Positions 1 to 8,982 of a stretch of 64,000 nucleotides of DNA are shown here, piece by piece. Under the pieces are notes generated by a model. That model saw only the letters and a program-made list of their open reading frames with translations. It was not told the origin of the DNA and did no database searches. Every line of letters starts with the position of its first letter. Within the stretch, counting starts at the first letter, position 1. The stretch is from Psychrobacter immobilis (GTDB taxonomy: Bacteria > Pseudomonadota > Gammaproteobacteria > Pseudomonadales > Moraxellaceae), in assembly GCF_904846185.1 (NCBI RefSeq), contig NZ_CAJGZQ010000019.1:1-64000 (forward strand), read 5' to 3'. Made by a program: the position numbers and the translations under genes.

Positions 1-61
1 TCATGTCTTTGTTTTGGACACTTTTGATCACTTGCGCTCGAAAGTCTGCTGAATAGGTCAT
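1..61 (-). mobile_element. 5' end of an IS630-type transposase gene, cut by the window edge
   Basis: Reading leftward from an ATG at 61 the translation begins MTYSADFRAQVIKSVQNKDM and then leaves the window. MTYSxDFR is the usual N-terminal start of IS630-type transposases, which precedes their helix-turn-helix. Only about 20 codons are visible, so whether the element is intact cannot be judged, and no terminal inverted repeat could be recognised between this start and the next gene. The IS630/Tc1 superfamily inserts at TA, which is relevant to the TA-flanked short elements elsewhere in the window. Confidence 0.6.
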
Positions 62-332
62 GTATTCTTCTGCCGTGTCGCTTATTTTAAAAGTATTGTA
101 TCTTATTTATAAAAGACTGACTATATAATTCAAAAGGATTTGGGGATAAAATCACCTAGACAGGTTTATCATGAGTTTTATTGCAACGCCGCTTGATTAA
201 AATCTCCCAAGTTTGGTTCTAGGGACTTAATAGCATACCCCAGTTATCTTTTTTCAAATACAGGCTTAACAAGATCACCAAATAGTATTTGAATAATTAA
301 CCCCCATGGCTTACGCATTGATATAGATATGA
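62..332. other. Non-coding stretch between the IS end and the DMT transporter
   Basis: About 270 bases, AT-rich, with no convincing reading frame. It should contain the end and promoter of the IS630-type element and the 3' region of the transporter that follows on the minus strand. I see no clear terminator or repeat in it. Confidence 0.4.
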
Positions 333-902
333 CTAGCTTTCAAAATGAGAAACAGACTTAGCACTACTTGTCGACGTACTTTCTATGGTATTTAAATTGC
401 CAGTGATGCTAGCTTTAACGTTACTTGAATTGGTAGATGAGGGCGTGAGCCACAGCACCATGATCATGCCTAGTAGAACAAAAGTAACACCTACTAAACG
501 GCCAGCATTTATCTCTTTCACCGGTAAATTCATAAAACCGTATTGGTCTAATATTAACGAAATAAGCATTTGACCTGCTATCACGCAAACAATAAAGCGA
601 GTTGCGCCTAAACGAGGGACTAAAATTAATGCGGATGTAATATAGATGACGCCAGCTATGCCACCAAACCAGACCCACATTGGTAATTGTCCGATTTCAC
701 TCAATATGGGCGTAGGGACACGCATAGAAAGAATGACAGGTATCGCTATAAGTACACTCACCAATAGCGACAATACCGTTGCCCAAAGAGGATGTCCAAG
801 AGCACGGCCTAATTCAGCATTACTCGCAGCTTGGAGAGGGACTAAAGCGCCAGCAACTAAGGCGATAATGGCAAAAGAGATGCCAGTAAGTGATAGATTC
901 AT
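333..902 (-). CDS. DMT-superfamily transporter, YdcZ/DUF606 type
   Basis: A 189-residue integral membrane protein. About five hydrophobic segments fill residues 1-155, and the C-terminal 35 residues are a Ser/Thr/Asn-rich tail. The start (MNLSLTGISFAIIALVAGA) and the QAASNAELGR segment near residue 25 are typical of the short YdcZ/DUF606 proteins, half-size members of the drug/metabolite transporter superfamily that probably act as dimers. The substrate cannot be told. It is divergent from a LysR-type gene with about 95 bp between starts, the standard arrangement for a LysR regulator and its exporter target, so control by that regulator is likely. The polar tail is longer than usual for the family. 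Confidence 0.75.
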   Translation of the reverse strand: MNLSLTGISFAIIALVAGALVPLQAASNAELGRALGHPLWATVLSLLVSVLIAIPVILSMRVPTPILSEIGQLPMWVWFGGIAGVIYITSALILVPRLGATRFIVCVIAGQMLISLILDQYGFMNLPVKEINAGRLVGVTFVLLGMIMVLWLTPSSTNSSNVKASITGNLNTIESTSTSSAKSVSHFES

Positions 903-997
903 ATGTTTGCTCCAGATTTATTTAATTTTCTGGAATAATTATTTCATATTAAAAATTTGAATTGAAATTATTGTTTTTTTACTTCACTATTCGTTAT

Positions 998-1933
998 ATG
1001 AATAACTTAAGACGTATTGACCTTAATTTGCTCGTGACGTTGCACGCATTATTAGTAGAAAAGCACGTATCACGAGCCGCTCTCCGGTTACATAAAAGTC
1101 AGCCGGCAGTTAGCCACGCACTGGCCCATTTACGTACCCTATTTGATGACCCTCTATTGGTTCGACGTTCAGGAAAATTGGAATTGACTTCGCGAGCGAG
1201 CGAATTGATTCTGCCCTTGACTGATGTTCTAGAGCAGCTTGGTGCGTTGATTGAGACCCCAGAATTCAATCCTCTCAATGCGAAGCGAGTATTTCGTCTG
1301 GCTATGTCTGACTATGGCGCACGTGTATTTATGCCGAGTTTGGTGCACTCATTAAGAGTGCTTGCTCCTGGCATTGAGCTTGAGATGAGTCAAGGAAGCC
1401 GCGAAGCGATGATGGCGGATGTGTTCGATGGTGAAACTGACATGGCTTTCGGTGTATTCCCAGATAAAGTGCCAGAAGCGCTTCGTATGCACACCTTATT
1501 TGTTGAGTCTTTTGCTTGTTTAGCAGACAAAAAAACTTTGCCAGAGACTGGTATTCTCGATAAAGATAGTTGGTTGGCTCGACCGCATATCCTCGTTGCC
1601 ATGCAATCAGGTGCTAATAATGAAATTGAACGCGCACTTAGTGATGCAGGGTTAAGTCGTCATGTTGTAATGACTTTGCCACATTGGGGAATTGCCAATC
1701 AATTAGTGGCTGGTACCGATCTGATTTTGACAGCGGCGCGGCGTAGCTTTGATATGACTGATAGCAACTCACAGGTTCAAATATTCGAACCGCCTTTTCC
1801 AATTGAATCATTCGACTTTAAATTGCTATGGCATCAACGCCGTGAGGGCGATGCGGCGCATAATTGGCTAAGGCAATTAATTATTAGTCTGCTCAATTCA
1901 GAACTTAACGAAGAAGTTAGCAGAACCACCTAA
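998..1933 (+). CDS. LysR-family transcriptional regulator
   Basis: From the ATG at 998 the protein has 311 residues, beginning MNNLRRIDLNLLVTLHALL. An upstream TTG at 962 would add 12 unlikely residues, so the ATG is preferred. Residues 5-65 form the winged helix-turn-helix (HVSRAALRLHKSQPAVSHAL). The rest is a periplasmic-binding-protein-like effector domain of the NodD/PcpR-like subgroup (RVFRLAMSDYGARVFMPSL). It is divergent from the DMT transporter and the short intergenic stretch should hold the operator. The ligand is unknown. Confidence 0.85.
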   Translation: MNNLRRIDLNLLVTLHALLVEKHVSRAALRLHKSQPAVSHALAHLRTLFDDPLLVRRSGKLELTSRASELILPLTDVLEQLGALIETPEFNPLNAKRVFRLAMSDYGARVFMPSLVHSLRVLAPGIELEMSQGSREAMMADVFDGETDMAFGVFPDKVPEALRMHTLFVESFACLADKKTLPETGILDKDSWLARPHILVAMQSGANNEIERALSDAGLSRHVVMTLPHWGIANQLVAGTDLILTAARRSFDMTDSNSQVQIFEPPFPIESFDFKLLWHQRREGDAAHNWLRQLIISLLNSELNEEVSRTT

Positions 1934-2280
1934 AACAATGACTCAGTCTAACAACGTATATACCTATCATCAATAATAGCCTGTTGATCATCAATGTGTT
2001 CATAGCGATGTTTGATCTATGCTGTTGCATATGTAGAAAATAACATTAATATTTCGATGACTGTATATCTCACTGAACGAATTTAATGAGCTGATAATTG
2101 CTGAACTGATTCAATAAGTTCTGTACCTTAATGAGGACTTGTATATTAGGCTGTAGGCTACTGATATCTTCCGTAAGGTATGGAATTAAGATTTACTTGT
2201 AATGCACATTAAGTAAGCTTTTTGAGAGTAGGTTCAATTGTTTTCGATTACGTACTATTTATCTCTATATAAAGATATTT
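1934..2280. other. Intergenic region, nothing recognised
   Basis: 347 bases between the convergent LysR and MarR genes. It is AT-rich with short broken frames only. I found no strong hairpin followed by a T tract, no repeat shared with the rest of the window and no remnant that I can name. Confidence 0.4.
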
Positions 2281-2805
2281 TTATATATAATCAATAGGCA
2301 GGTTATTCTCAATTTTCTTTAATAATAAATTGAGAATAAGTAGCTCTTCCTCACTCATATTACTCATTAAGTCATTCTCCAATTGTACGTGTGATGCGAC
2401 GGCTCTATCAATCAATTCAAGACCTTTTGGGGTTAGTTTGACTAATAAGCTTCGTTTGTCCTCTGGGTTATCAATGCGCTCAATAAGTTCCTTCTTTTCT
2501 AAATGCTGTAAGCGATTGGTCATCGTACCAGAACTCACCATCATGCTATCAAATAAAACGGTTGGGCTCATTAGATATGGGGTGCCTGCGCGTCGTAATG
2601 TCGCCAACACATCAAATTCCCAATGTGATATTTGATAATTTATCTTATAGTTAGCAGATAGCTTTCGCATTAATATTACTTCTAACCGCTTGATACGCCC
2701 TATAGTCTCCATTGCCAACAAACTATCAGTAGCAAATCCTTGGTTTTGCCACTGACTAATAATCTTCTGTACCGCATCTTCTTGTATACACTCTTCAGTT
2801 TGCAT
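2281..2805 (-). CDS. MarR-family transcriptional regulator
   Basis: About 174 residues from the ATG at 2805, which sits 8 bases behind a strong ribosome site (GAGGAG). An ATG eight codons upstream has no such site. The winged-helix core spans residues 45-145 (HWEFDVLATLRRAG, then the recognition helix region SSGTMTNRLQHLEKKELIER and the wing DNPEDKRSLLVKLTPKGLEL). MarR proteins are dimeric repressors released by small ligands. It is divergent from an EamA-type exporter, and two TGACATCAAG motifs lie between the genes, so repression of the exporter and itself is likely. Confidence 0.85.
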   Translation of the reverse strand: MQTEECIQEDAVQKIISQWQNQGFATDSLLAMETIGRIKRLEVILMRKLSANYKINYQISHWEFDVLATLRRAGTPYLMSPTVLFDSMMVSSGTMTNRLQHLEKKELIERIDNPEDKRSLLVKLTPKGLELIDRAVASHVQLENDLMSNMSEEELLILNLLLKKIENNLPIDYI

Positions 2806-2911
2806 TGATTTACTCCTCGTTATGATCAAAACACTTATGATTTTGGAGATATTAAAAAGTCTATTTCTACTGAGAAATTGCTCATAACGATAATAATAGC
2901 AAGATTATTAT

Positions 2912-2949
2912 CTTGACATCAAGACATTTAATGATATTCTGACATCAAG
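2912..2949. promoter_or_regulatory. Probable MarR operator pair
   Basis: A near-perfect inverted repeat CTTGACATCAAG (2912-2923) is followed by a second TCTGACATCAAG (2938-2949). The start-to-start distance is 26 bp, about two and a half helical turns. TTGANNTCAA-type palindromes are common MarR-family binding sites. The position between the MarR gene and the divergent exporter, just upstream of the exporter start at 2977, fits repression of both. Confidence 0.55.
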
Positions 2950-2976
2950 CCACATTTTAGGCCGTTAGGATATTAT

Positions 2977-3939
2977 ATGACTAAATTTACAGAACGAAAT
3001 AGCTCTCCTTGTAAAAGTGTATGGCTAGTACCTTTAACTTGCCTTCTAGTTGGAGGCGCGTTACTTGGTATCTCTACCAACGTTGCAAAATATGCGGGTG
3101 AAATAGATTTGTCTCCGCTTGCCTTTTTATTTTGGTCAATTGCTGGTGCTGCCACAATCTTGTTAGTTATTGCGTTACTACGCCATGAGCTTCCACCTCT
3201 CAATAAACGCAGCTTTGAATATTACTTTATCTCTGCTTTGGTCAGCGTTGCAGGCTCTAACTTACTTTTCTTCTCCGCTATTCCCCATGTCGGTGCCGGT
3301 TTTGTAGCCCTAATCATTTCCTTACCACCGCTTCTCACCTATCTTGGGGCGCTAGCATTAGGAATGGAGCGATTTCAGACGGTTCGAGCTCTTGGGGTTG
3401 CAGCTGCACTTGCCGGTGCAGGTGTCCTAGCTGCCCGTAAATTTTCTGCACCAGATGCCAGTGTGTTTTGGATTTTGATAGCACTCTGTGGCCCTGTTTT
3501 GCTCGCTATTGGTAACCTCTATCGTACATTGCGTTGGCCGGAAGGAGCGTCTCCCAATGCGCTTGCTCCAGGCATGCTTATTGCGGCTGTAGTCTTACTT
3601 GGCGCAACAAGCCTCCTACCGAACTTCTCACTGACTGTTCCACTGGGAGGTTTCCTGCCACTTGGTTTAATTACCTTACAGGCCTTCATATTCGCCGGTC
3701 AGTTTCAATTATTGTTTCTACTTCAAAAAACGGGTGGCCCGGTTTTATTAAGCTTATTAGGATCTGTTGGAGCCATTGTAGGTGTCCCTGTCGCTGTTTT
3801 TTTACAAGGCGAATCTCCACCGGACGGGCTCATTCTAGGCGCCTCTTTGATTGCACTCGGTGTGGCACTTGTTACATGGGGTGGTATGAAAATGATGACA
3901 CTATCGAAACAAAAACTTGAAGTGCCTGATAAGACCTGA
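2977..3939 (+). CDS. EamA/DMT-family transporter
   Basis: 320 residues with about ten hydrophobic segments in two repeats of roughly five, as in EamA-domain exporters of the drug/metabolite transporter superfamily. The first helix starts at residue 15 (VPLTCLLVGGALLGISTNVA), and the second repeat starts near residue 165 (FWILIALCGPVLLAIGNLYR). It probably sits in the inner membrane and exports a small metabolite or drug. Substrate is not predictable. It is divergent from the MarR gene and preceded by two putative MarR sites. Confidence 0.8.
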   Translation: MTKFTERNSSPCKSVWLVPLTCLLVGGALLGISTNVAKYAGEIDLSPLAFLFWSIAGAATILLVIALLRHELPPLNKRSFEYYFISALVSVAGSNLLFFSAIPHVGAGFVALIISLPPLLTYLGALALGMERFQTVRALGVAAALAGAGVLAARKFSAPDASVFWILIALCGPVLLAIGNLYRTLRWPEGASPNALAPGMLIAAVVLLGATSLLPNFSLTVPLGGFLPLGLITLQAFIFAGQFQLLFLLQKTGGPVLLSLLGSVGAIVGVPVAVFLQGESPPDGLILGASLIALGVALVTWGGMKMMTLSKQKLEVPDKT

Positions 3940-4046
3940 ATTTAAAAAGTTTGATTTCCTTTGTAAGTTTATTCAATAAGCCTGACCAACCTTAATCACA
4001 CGATATAAATAACATTCTATTTAACAAAATTTAAAAGGATAAAAAT

Positions 4047-4661
4047 ATGCCGCAATCCAATTCAGCCAACCTACAACAAGCTTTCACTAAACGTCGGTCC
4101 ATTTATGCTTTAGGTGGCAACTTACCAGTAAAACCACAAGCAATTATTGATATTGCTGAGCGCACAATACTAAATACCCCTTCAGCCTTCAATTCACAGA
4201 CGACACGTCTGGTAGTGTTGTTTGGTAAGCAGCATAAGCAGCTATGGGATATCACTGAAACCCATTTACGTAAGGCGGTTGGCAGTAACGACTTTTCAGG
4301 TAGTAAACAAAAAATGGATGGTTTTCGTGCGGCTGTGGGTACAGTTATGTTCTACGAAGATAAGGAGGTTATACAATCGTTGCAAGATAAGTTTGAGCTA
4401 TATGCTGATAGATTTCCTATTTGGGCGCAGCAAACCTCAGCAATGCATCAATATGCTATGTGGCTAGAATTAAGTGCTTTAAATATTGGTGCAAATCTTC
4501 AGCATTATAATCCACTAATCAATAATGATATTGCATCAGCTTTTTCAATTCCTAAGCAGTGGGAACTGGTTGCTCAAATGCCATTTGGTAACATCGTTGA
4601 GCCAGCTGGCGAAAAAACCTATCAGTCAGCCAGTGAACGTATCAGAGTGTTTGGACTGTAG
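4047..4661 (+). CDS. Nitroreductase-family protein (oxygen-insensitive, YdgI/HBN1-like)
   Basis: 204 residues. The start (FTKRRSIYALGGNLPV near residue 13) is the FMN-phosphate contact region of the nitroreductase fold, followed by TPSAFNSQTTRLVVLFG. The C-terminal half carries the conserved QQTSAMHQYAMWLELSALNIGANLQHYNP segment split over two helices. Family members bind FMN and use NAD(P)H to reduce nitroaromatics or quinones in the cytoplasm. A good ribosome site (AAGGA) precedes the ATG. It follows the MarR-controlled exporter by 107 bp in the same direction, so a shared response to toxic aromatics is possible but unproven. Confidence 0.8.
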   Translation: MPQSNSANLQQAFTKRRSIYALGGNLPVKPQAIIDIAERTILNTPSAFNSQTTRLVVLFGKQHKQLWDITETHLRKAVGSNDFSGSKQKMDGFRAAVGTVMFYEDKEVIQSLQDKFELYADRFPIWAQQTSAMHQYAMWLELSALNIGANLQHYNPLINNDIASAFSIPKQWELVAQMPFGNIVEPAGEKTYQSASERIRVFGL

Positions 4662-4889
4662 TAACAAGGCCTTGATGCTAATGTCAGTATGTTTGGACAT
4701 TCTAAAGTCAGATTTTCTCGAATATATACAGTAGACAGAGCCCTTAATTTTTACGATTTTTTAGATCTAAAATGCTAGCGTATATTTGATTATTGCTTGG
4801 TACTACTGCAAAAGATAACCAATTAAAGTTGTGATGCTGCATCGACTCATAACTAAAAAAGACACATAGCCAATAGTGTGAGGTAGGAA

Positions 4890-6053
4890 ATGAATAAGTT
4901 TAGTCATAACCAATGGGTACTAGTCACCATAATAATACTCGTAGGTCTTAATCTTAGGCCTATTATGGCCTCCATATCTCCAATCATACCCGTGTTAGCA
5001 GATGCCATAGGAATCAATAATCAAACTGCTGGACTATTGACTACTTTGCCAGTTGCAATGATGGGCTGCTTTGCGCTTTTAGGTCCCAGAATTCAATCTA
5101 GAGTAAGCGAGTATATAGGTATATTAGTTGGATTGTTGGCGATAGCGCTTTCTTGTGGCTACCGATTTTTTGCTGACTCTACATTACTTCTACTACTGAC
5201 TTCTCTCATTGGAGGCATTGGTATAGCAATCATCCAAACTCTAATGCCCGCCTATTTAAAAAGAATTGCGCCAGACAATGCTAGCGTTTTTATGGGGTTA
5301 TTTACAACAGGTATTATGGCGGGGGCTGCAATATCAGCTGCTACAACCTCTCCTTTAGAAGGAGTATTTGGCTGGAATATCGCTTTATCGATTATGGCTA
5401 TCCCTGCCATATTGGCAATTATACTGTTTTTCTCTGGTATGCCACATATCAAGAGCAGTAGAAACGGTTATTTACCTCTACCTATAAAATCTAAAAATGC
5501 ATGGCTGTTAATGCTTTTTTTTGGCATAGGAACAGGTGCATACACATTGGTTCTAGCTTGGTTGCCACTAAGTTACACCCAGCTTGGGTGGAGTAGAGAT
5601 GCTTCTGGCGCTTTACTAAGTATTTTAACGGTAGCAGAAGTAGTTTCTGGCATTTTAATTTCTATATTTATCAAAAAATTCACCGATCGCCGAAAGCCAT
5701 TATTTGTCACTTTATCGCTCATATTAGTTGGTTTAATATTGCTTATCTATATCCCCTCAAAGCTTGCATTTTTAACCGTTATAATTTTAGGTTTAGGGAT
5801 TGGTGCTTTATTTCCTTTATCTTTAATCATAGCGCTTGATTACGCCTCTAACGCCAAGCAAGCAGTGACTTTATTAGCTTTTGTGCAAGGTGGTGGATAC
5901 TTAATTGCTTCAGTATTCCCGTTCATGGCAGGTGTTTTGATTGATGCTTCAAGTGAGTTAACGGGAGCATGGATTGGAATGATTATTGGGGTTTTACTGT
6001 TATTCACTATTTGTAATAAATTCTCTCCACAAGATTTTGTGGTTCGTTATTAG
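4890..6053 (+). CDS. MFS transporter, CynX/NimT family
   Basis: 387 residues with about twelve membrane segments. The opening (LVGLNLRPIMASISPIIPVL) matches the LRP.....GP/SP signature of the CynX/NimT branch of the major facilitator superfamily. Its overall pattern parallels the cynX-like gene at 31.5 kb, so the two are paralogues. Here there is no cyanase nearby and the role is unknown (anion or nitroimidazole-type export has been proposed for relatives). It has its own ribosome site (AGGTAGG) and stands alone. Confidence 0.8.
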   Translation: MNKFSHNQWVLVTIIILVGLNLRPIMASISPIIPVLADAIGINNQTAGLLTTLPVAMMGCFALLGPRIQSRVSEYIGILVGLLAIALSCGYRFFADSTLLLLLTSLIGGIGIAIIQTLMPAYLKRIAPDNASVFMGLFTTGIMAGAAISAATTSPLEGVFGWNIALSIMAIPAILAIILFFSGMPHIKSSRNGYLPLPIKSKNAWLLMLFFGIGTGAYTLVLAWLPLSYTQLGWSRDASGALLSILTVAEVVSGILISIFIKKFTDRRKPLFVTLSLILVGLILLIYIPSKLAFLTVIILGLGIGALFPLSLIIALDYASNAKQAVTLLAFVQGGGYLIASVFPFMAGVLIDASSELTGAWIGMIIGVLLLFTICNKFSPQDFVVRY

Positions 6054-6100
6054 TATACTTTAAGATAAAAGTAGGAACTAAAAGAAAGGATATATTCTAA

Positions 6101-6730
6101 TTATGGACACCAATTTATTTGAGCTATGCTCAAGGTATTATATCTAGCCAAACCTTCATAGTAATCATCTAACCAGTTGAATTTAAAAGGCACTACGGTC
6201 TTACCCGTTTTATCGATGACGCCATACTTATCATTTTTACTGACGACTACCCTACCATCACTGAAATCGCCTGCCGTTTGGTAAGCATAGGGTATGACCA
6301 TTTTACCCGTTTTATTCATATAGCCATATTTACCGTTTTTATAGACGGCAACCAAGCCTTCTTTAAAGTCACGATAGTCAATAATCACCCCATAAAAAAG
6401 CGGTGCTTGATGTTCAACCGGTATGACTAGTTTGCCAGCTTCATTGATATAGCCTTGCATGTATAAATAGTCTTCGTAATCCTCAGCGCCATCGTAACCT
6501 TTGACCATACCCATTTTCATTAATGAGACACGAGCCATGCCCTCAGAGAAATTGCCATAACTATAATATTCTGCAGCTACAAAACCCTTCCCGTTATCAT
6601 TTTTATAGCCACACTTAAAATCATTATTATTCTCTACCTCAAAACTCTGCAATGCGGCCACAGCAGGTAATATCGCAAATACGCCACAGAGACCTAAAAC
6701 CAGTGACGTTTTTTTATTATATATTTTCAT
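6101..6730 (-). CDS. WG-repeat protein, exported
   Basis: From the ATG at 6730 (MKIYNKKTSLVLGLCGVFA) there are 209 residues with a clear signal peptide ending near AVAA. At least four WG-type repeats follow, of the form YGYMNKTGKMVIPYAYQTAGDF and KYGVIDKTGKTVVPFKF. Such repeats form beta-rich modules of unknown function in secreted or periplasmic proteins. An upstream in-frame ATG at 6793 would add 21 residues before the signal and is unlikely. The last 12 residues do not look like a WG unit, so the 3' end may have been altered by rearrangement, as are its neighbours. Confidence 0.7.
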   Translation of the reverse strand: MKIYNKKTSLVLGLCGVFAILPAVAALQSFEVENNNDFKCGYKNDNGKGFVAAEYYSYGNFSEGMARVSLMKMGMVKGYDGAEDYEDYLYMQGYINEAGKLVIPVEHQAPLFYGVIIDYRDFKEGLVAVYKNGKYGYMNKTGKMVIPYAYQTAGDFSDGRVVVSKNDKYGVIDKTGKTVVPFKFNWLDDYYEGLARYNTLSIAQINWCP

Positions 6731-6825
6731 CTTAATCTCGGTTATAAGGTGTGGAAGCGATATAGCATTGATAAAAACTGGCCTATATAACACTGCTACT
6801 ATGGGTATTAAATTTAGGGGTTCCT

Positions 6826-7155
6826 ATGTCACTCAAGCAATTAAAAGGGATGCCACTGCTACATGATTCACACAACCATTGGCAACGTTTTCTTAACACG
6901 GCAGATAAGCTGTCAGGTGCAGTATTTAACCAAACCGCGCTGTCTTTAGATGCTGCTTTAGCAGGGCAGGGAGTTGCGATTACTTGTCAGGCGTTCGTAC
7001 AAGCAGATTTGTCTGCGGGGCGTTTGGTACAAGTTAGTAAGTTAGATTTAACTGTTGAGCCTGATTACTACCTTATTCGTAAACGCACATCAGTATCACG
7101 ACCTGCTGTAGATGCGGTATGGGAGTGGTTTATTGAAAACTTGGTTATTGGTTGA
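6826..7155 (+). pseudogene. C-terminal fragment of a GcvA-like LysR regulator
   Basis: 109 codons match the last third of a LysR substrate-binding domain of the GcvA group: the FNQTALSLDAALAGQGVAIT segment and an ending of the DAVWEWFIENL kind. The N-terminal helix-turn-helix and the first part of the effector domain are absent, and the upstream bases encode the WG protein's leader on the other strand. It is a truncated gene with no expected DNA binding. Confidence 0.75.
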
Positions 7156-7200
7156 TTAGTCTGTAATAGCTATACCCCAAGGAAACCAGCTACTTCACCC

Positions 7201-7368
7201 TTCAAACCTATTAACATACCACTTATAACTGAACAGCACCAGTACCGTCGAAGACCCGATATGTCTAGCTGCCTTGCAGTCAGTGAAACATTGCTGTTGT
7301 TGCCTTCTATTTATTTAACAGCTTCAGCTTTGGAAACTGTACTATAGACTCTGGTTTTCTTAGTCATG
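7201..7368 (-). mobile_element. Degenerate orfA start of an IS3-family element
   Basis: From an ATG at 7368, behind a good ribosome site (GAGGAG), the frame reads MTKKTRVYSTVSKAEAVK, then a stop, then IEGNNSNVSLTARQLDIS before losing sense. This resembles the start of IS3-type OrfA proteins (TYSxxFKAEAVK followed by the SLTARQLGIS helix-turn-helix). The internal stop and the loss of everything downstream make it a fossil. No orfB or inverted repeats could be identified around it. Confidence 0.6.
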
Positions 7369-7516
7369 ATAAACTCCTCATAGAGTCGTTAGTTTACCAA
7401 CTTCTTCTCCAAGATTCCTTCAGCATAGCTCACCAGCACCACTGAGTATTTCTTTGGACTCTTGCACTCATAAAAGCTAGTCTACTATCTATACTAGCAT
7501 CACATTGCTGTATGCC

Positions 7517-7627
7517 TTAATAGTCATGTAAACTACAATTGAGCAGAGCCGATGCAGTGCTACTCATACTCATTGCACTGATCGCTAAAGATCCTGAACC
7601 AATTTCGAGGAAACTTCGTCTATCCAT
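7517..7627 (-). pseudogene. Truncated gene start encoding a Tat-type signal peptide
   Basis: From the ATG at 7627 the peptide MDRRSFLEIGSGSLAISAMS continues as MSSTASALL, a twin-arginine signal (RRSFL, hydrophobic stretch, A-x-A-like end). After eight more residues the frame stops with no mature protein. A good ribosome site (AAGGAG) precedes the ATG. The IS3 remnant lies just downstream, so insertion or deletion by that element probably removed the body. Which exported protein it was cannot be said. Confidence 0.55.
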
Positions 7628-7660
7628 GACTATCTCCTTATTGTAATTTTGAAAATACAA

Positions 7661-7700
7661 ATTTTTATTAGCCTTATTTTTATTAGCCTTATTTTTATTT
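7661..7700. repeat. 15-bp direct repeat, about 2.6 copies
   Basis: The unit ATTTTTATTAGCCTT occurs twice in full and once in part just upstream of the Tat-signal remnant's start. In the minus-strand frame it reads NKNKA repeated. It is AT-rich and looks like simple slippage. Confidence 0.6.
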
Positions 7701-7739
7701 AAATAAGTATGAGATTCAATAATAAGATACACCTACTCC

Positions 7740-8870
7740 TTAAGACGTTCGCCAATACACCTTCATAACCATATCTTGGCGAGATAAATCAAACTTAGTT
7801 TTTAATTGGCGCCTTAATATTTTGGCATCAGCTGCGCTAAGCGCGCCCCAAACCTTCTCTATAAGAATAGAGCCGTCTTCTAAACGTGTATCTATAGCTG
7901 AGACAATAGCATCAGGAAGATCAATAGAAGGTGTATTCAAAATATGCACTATATTGTCTTGTTTAAAACTATTTATCTCTGCCAATGTCTGACTTAATTC
8001 GATCTCTTGTAGATAAGACAGCTCTGCACCATCATTCGTCATGACAATGACGATTGGCGCTATCGGATTTTGCCAATTTTCTAATAAATTAGCGACTGTC
8101 GGCATAGAGGTTTCGTCGCAGATAAGCAGGCACTGACCCTCATTTAAATGCGCAATCTTTTCTGGATAATCGCGTACACTTTTAAGCTGTGTTCCTGCTT
8201 GAACCGCTCTCGCCCAATTACCGCCAGGTGTATCACCATGAATATAAGTATCCACCCAACCTTGTATTTGCTGAGTTTCTGCATCTTGCCATGCTTTTCG
8301 CAAGGTATAGTAACGCTGTAATTTCTCCGAGGCGGCGGCAGAGTTATGACTAATTGATACGTCAGTATTCATTTCAAACAGATAGGCGTATCCTGCATGA
8401 TTCAGTGGCGTATCAGCAGGTGCAGCGACTACCAATCGGAACATATTCGGGCTGGCGTAATAACCATCAATCACAGTGAAATAACGCTCTTGCTGTTTTA
8501 TCGCGAGCTTGCCAAGTTTCTTTGAAGCCACTTGCAAAAGGTTAATATATTGCGACTTCAAAGTAATGGTTTCATCAATCACATTTTCAAATTCAATAAA
8601 AAACTGGCTGATGCCATCAGATAACATTTCTACTTTGTGATTTGGCAAAGCTTCTACATTTTGGACTGATGCTTCGAGCAATAATCCATTGCTATAAACC
8701 TCTGCTACCACAACTGCCATATCATTACTGAGCTTGGTGTCAGCAAATGCTTCTACAAACAGCGCCAATTCGTCTTGGTGTTCATCATTGACATGGTTCA
8801 TGAACTTTATTTTAGCTACCATGGGTAATGGCACTTTGTCTGTATGATGTTGATCAAAAACTTGGGACAT
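7740..8870 (-). CDS. Siderophore-interacting protein (ferric-siderophore reductase) with N-terminal DUF2470-like domain
   Basis: 376 residues from the ATG at 8870 (MSQVFDQHHTDKVPLP), behind AGGGTGC; an upstream ATG at 8918 is less likely. Residues 15-100 (FMNHVNDEHQDELALFVEAF) resemble the DUF2470/heme-utilisation helper domain. The central part has FAD-domain character, and the C-terminal part is a SIP/ViuB NAD-binding domain ending SRQDMVMKVYWRTS, close to the family's GYWR ending. Family members use NAD(P)H and FAD to reduce the iron of imported ferric siderophores in the cytoplasm. It is last in a minus-strand group with a dead TonB receptor and a lipoprotein under a Fur-like site. Confidence 0.8.
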   Translation of the reverse strand: MSQVFDQHHTDKVPLPMVAKIKFMNHVNDEHQDELALFVEAFADTKLSNDMAVVVAEVYSNGLLLEASVQNVEALPNHKVEMLSDGISQFFIEFENVIDETITLKSQYINLLQVASKKLGKLAIKQQERYFTVIDGYYASPNMFRLVVAAPADTPLNHAGYAYLFEMNTDVSISHNSAAASEKLQRYYTLRKAWQDAETQQIQGWVDTYIHGDTPGGNWARAVQAGTQLKSVRDYPEKIAHLNEGQCLLICDETSMPTVANLLENWQNPIAPIVIVMTNDGAELSYLQEIELSQTLAEINSFKQDNIVHILNTPSIDLPDAIVSAIDTRLEDGSILIEKVWGALSAADAKILRRQLKTKFDLSRQDMVMKVYWRTS

Positions 8871-8982
8871 AATGCACCCTTTATAAAAAGTTGGTTTTAT
8901 AAAAAAGACAAGGCGCATGATTCACTTAATCGCCTGATCCATTAATATTGTGTGATAACAATACTTTTAACTAGAATCAAAA

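Noticed and set aside
6826..7155. Small stand-alone regulator
   Set aside because: It is only the C-terminal part of a LysR effector domain and has no DNA-binding domain.
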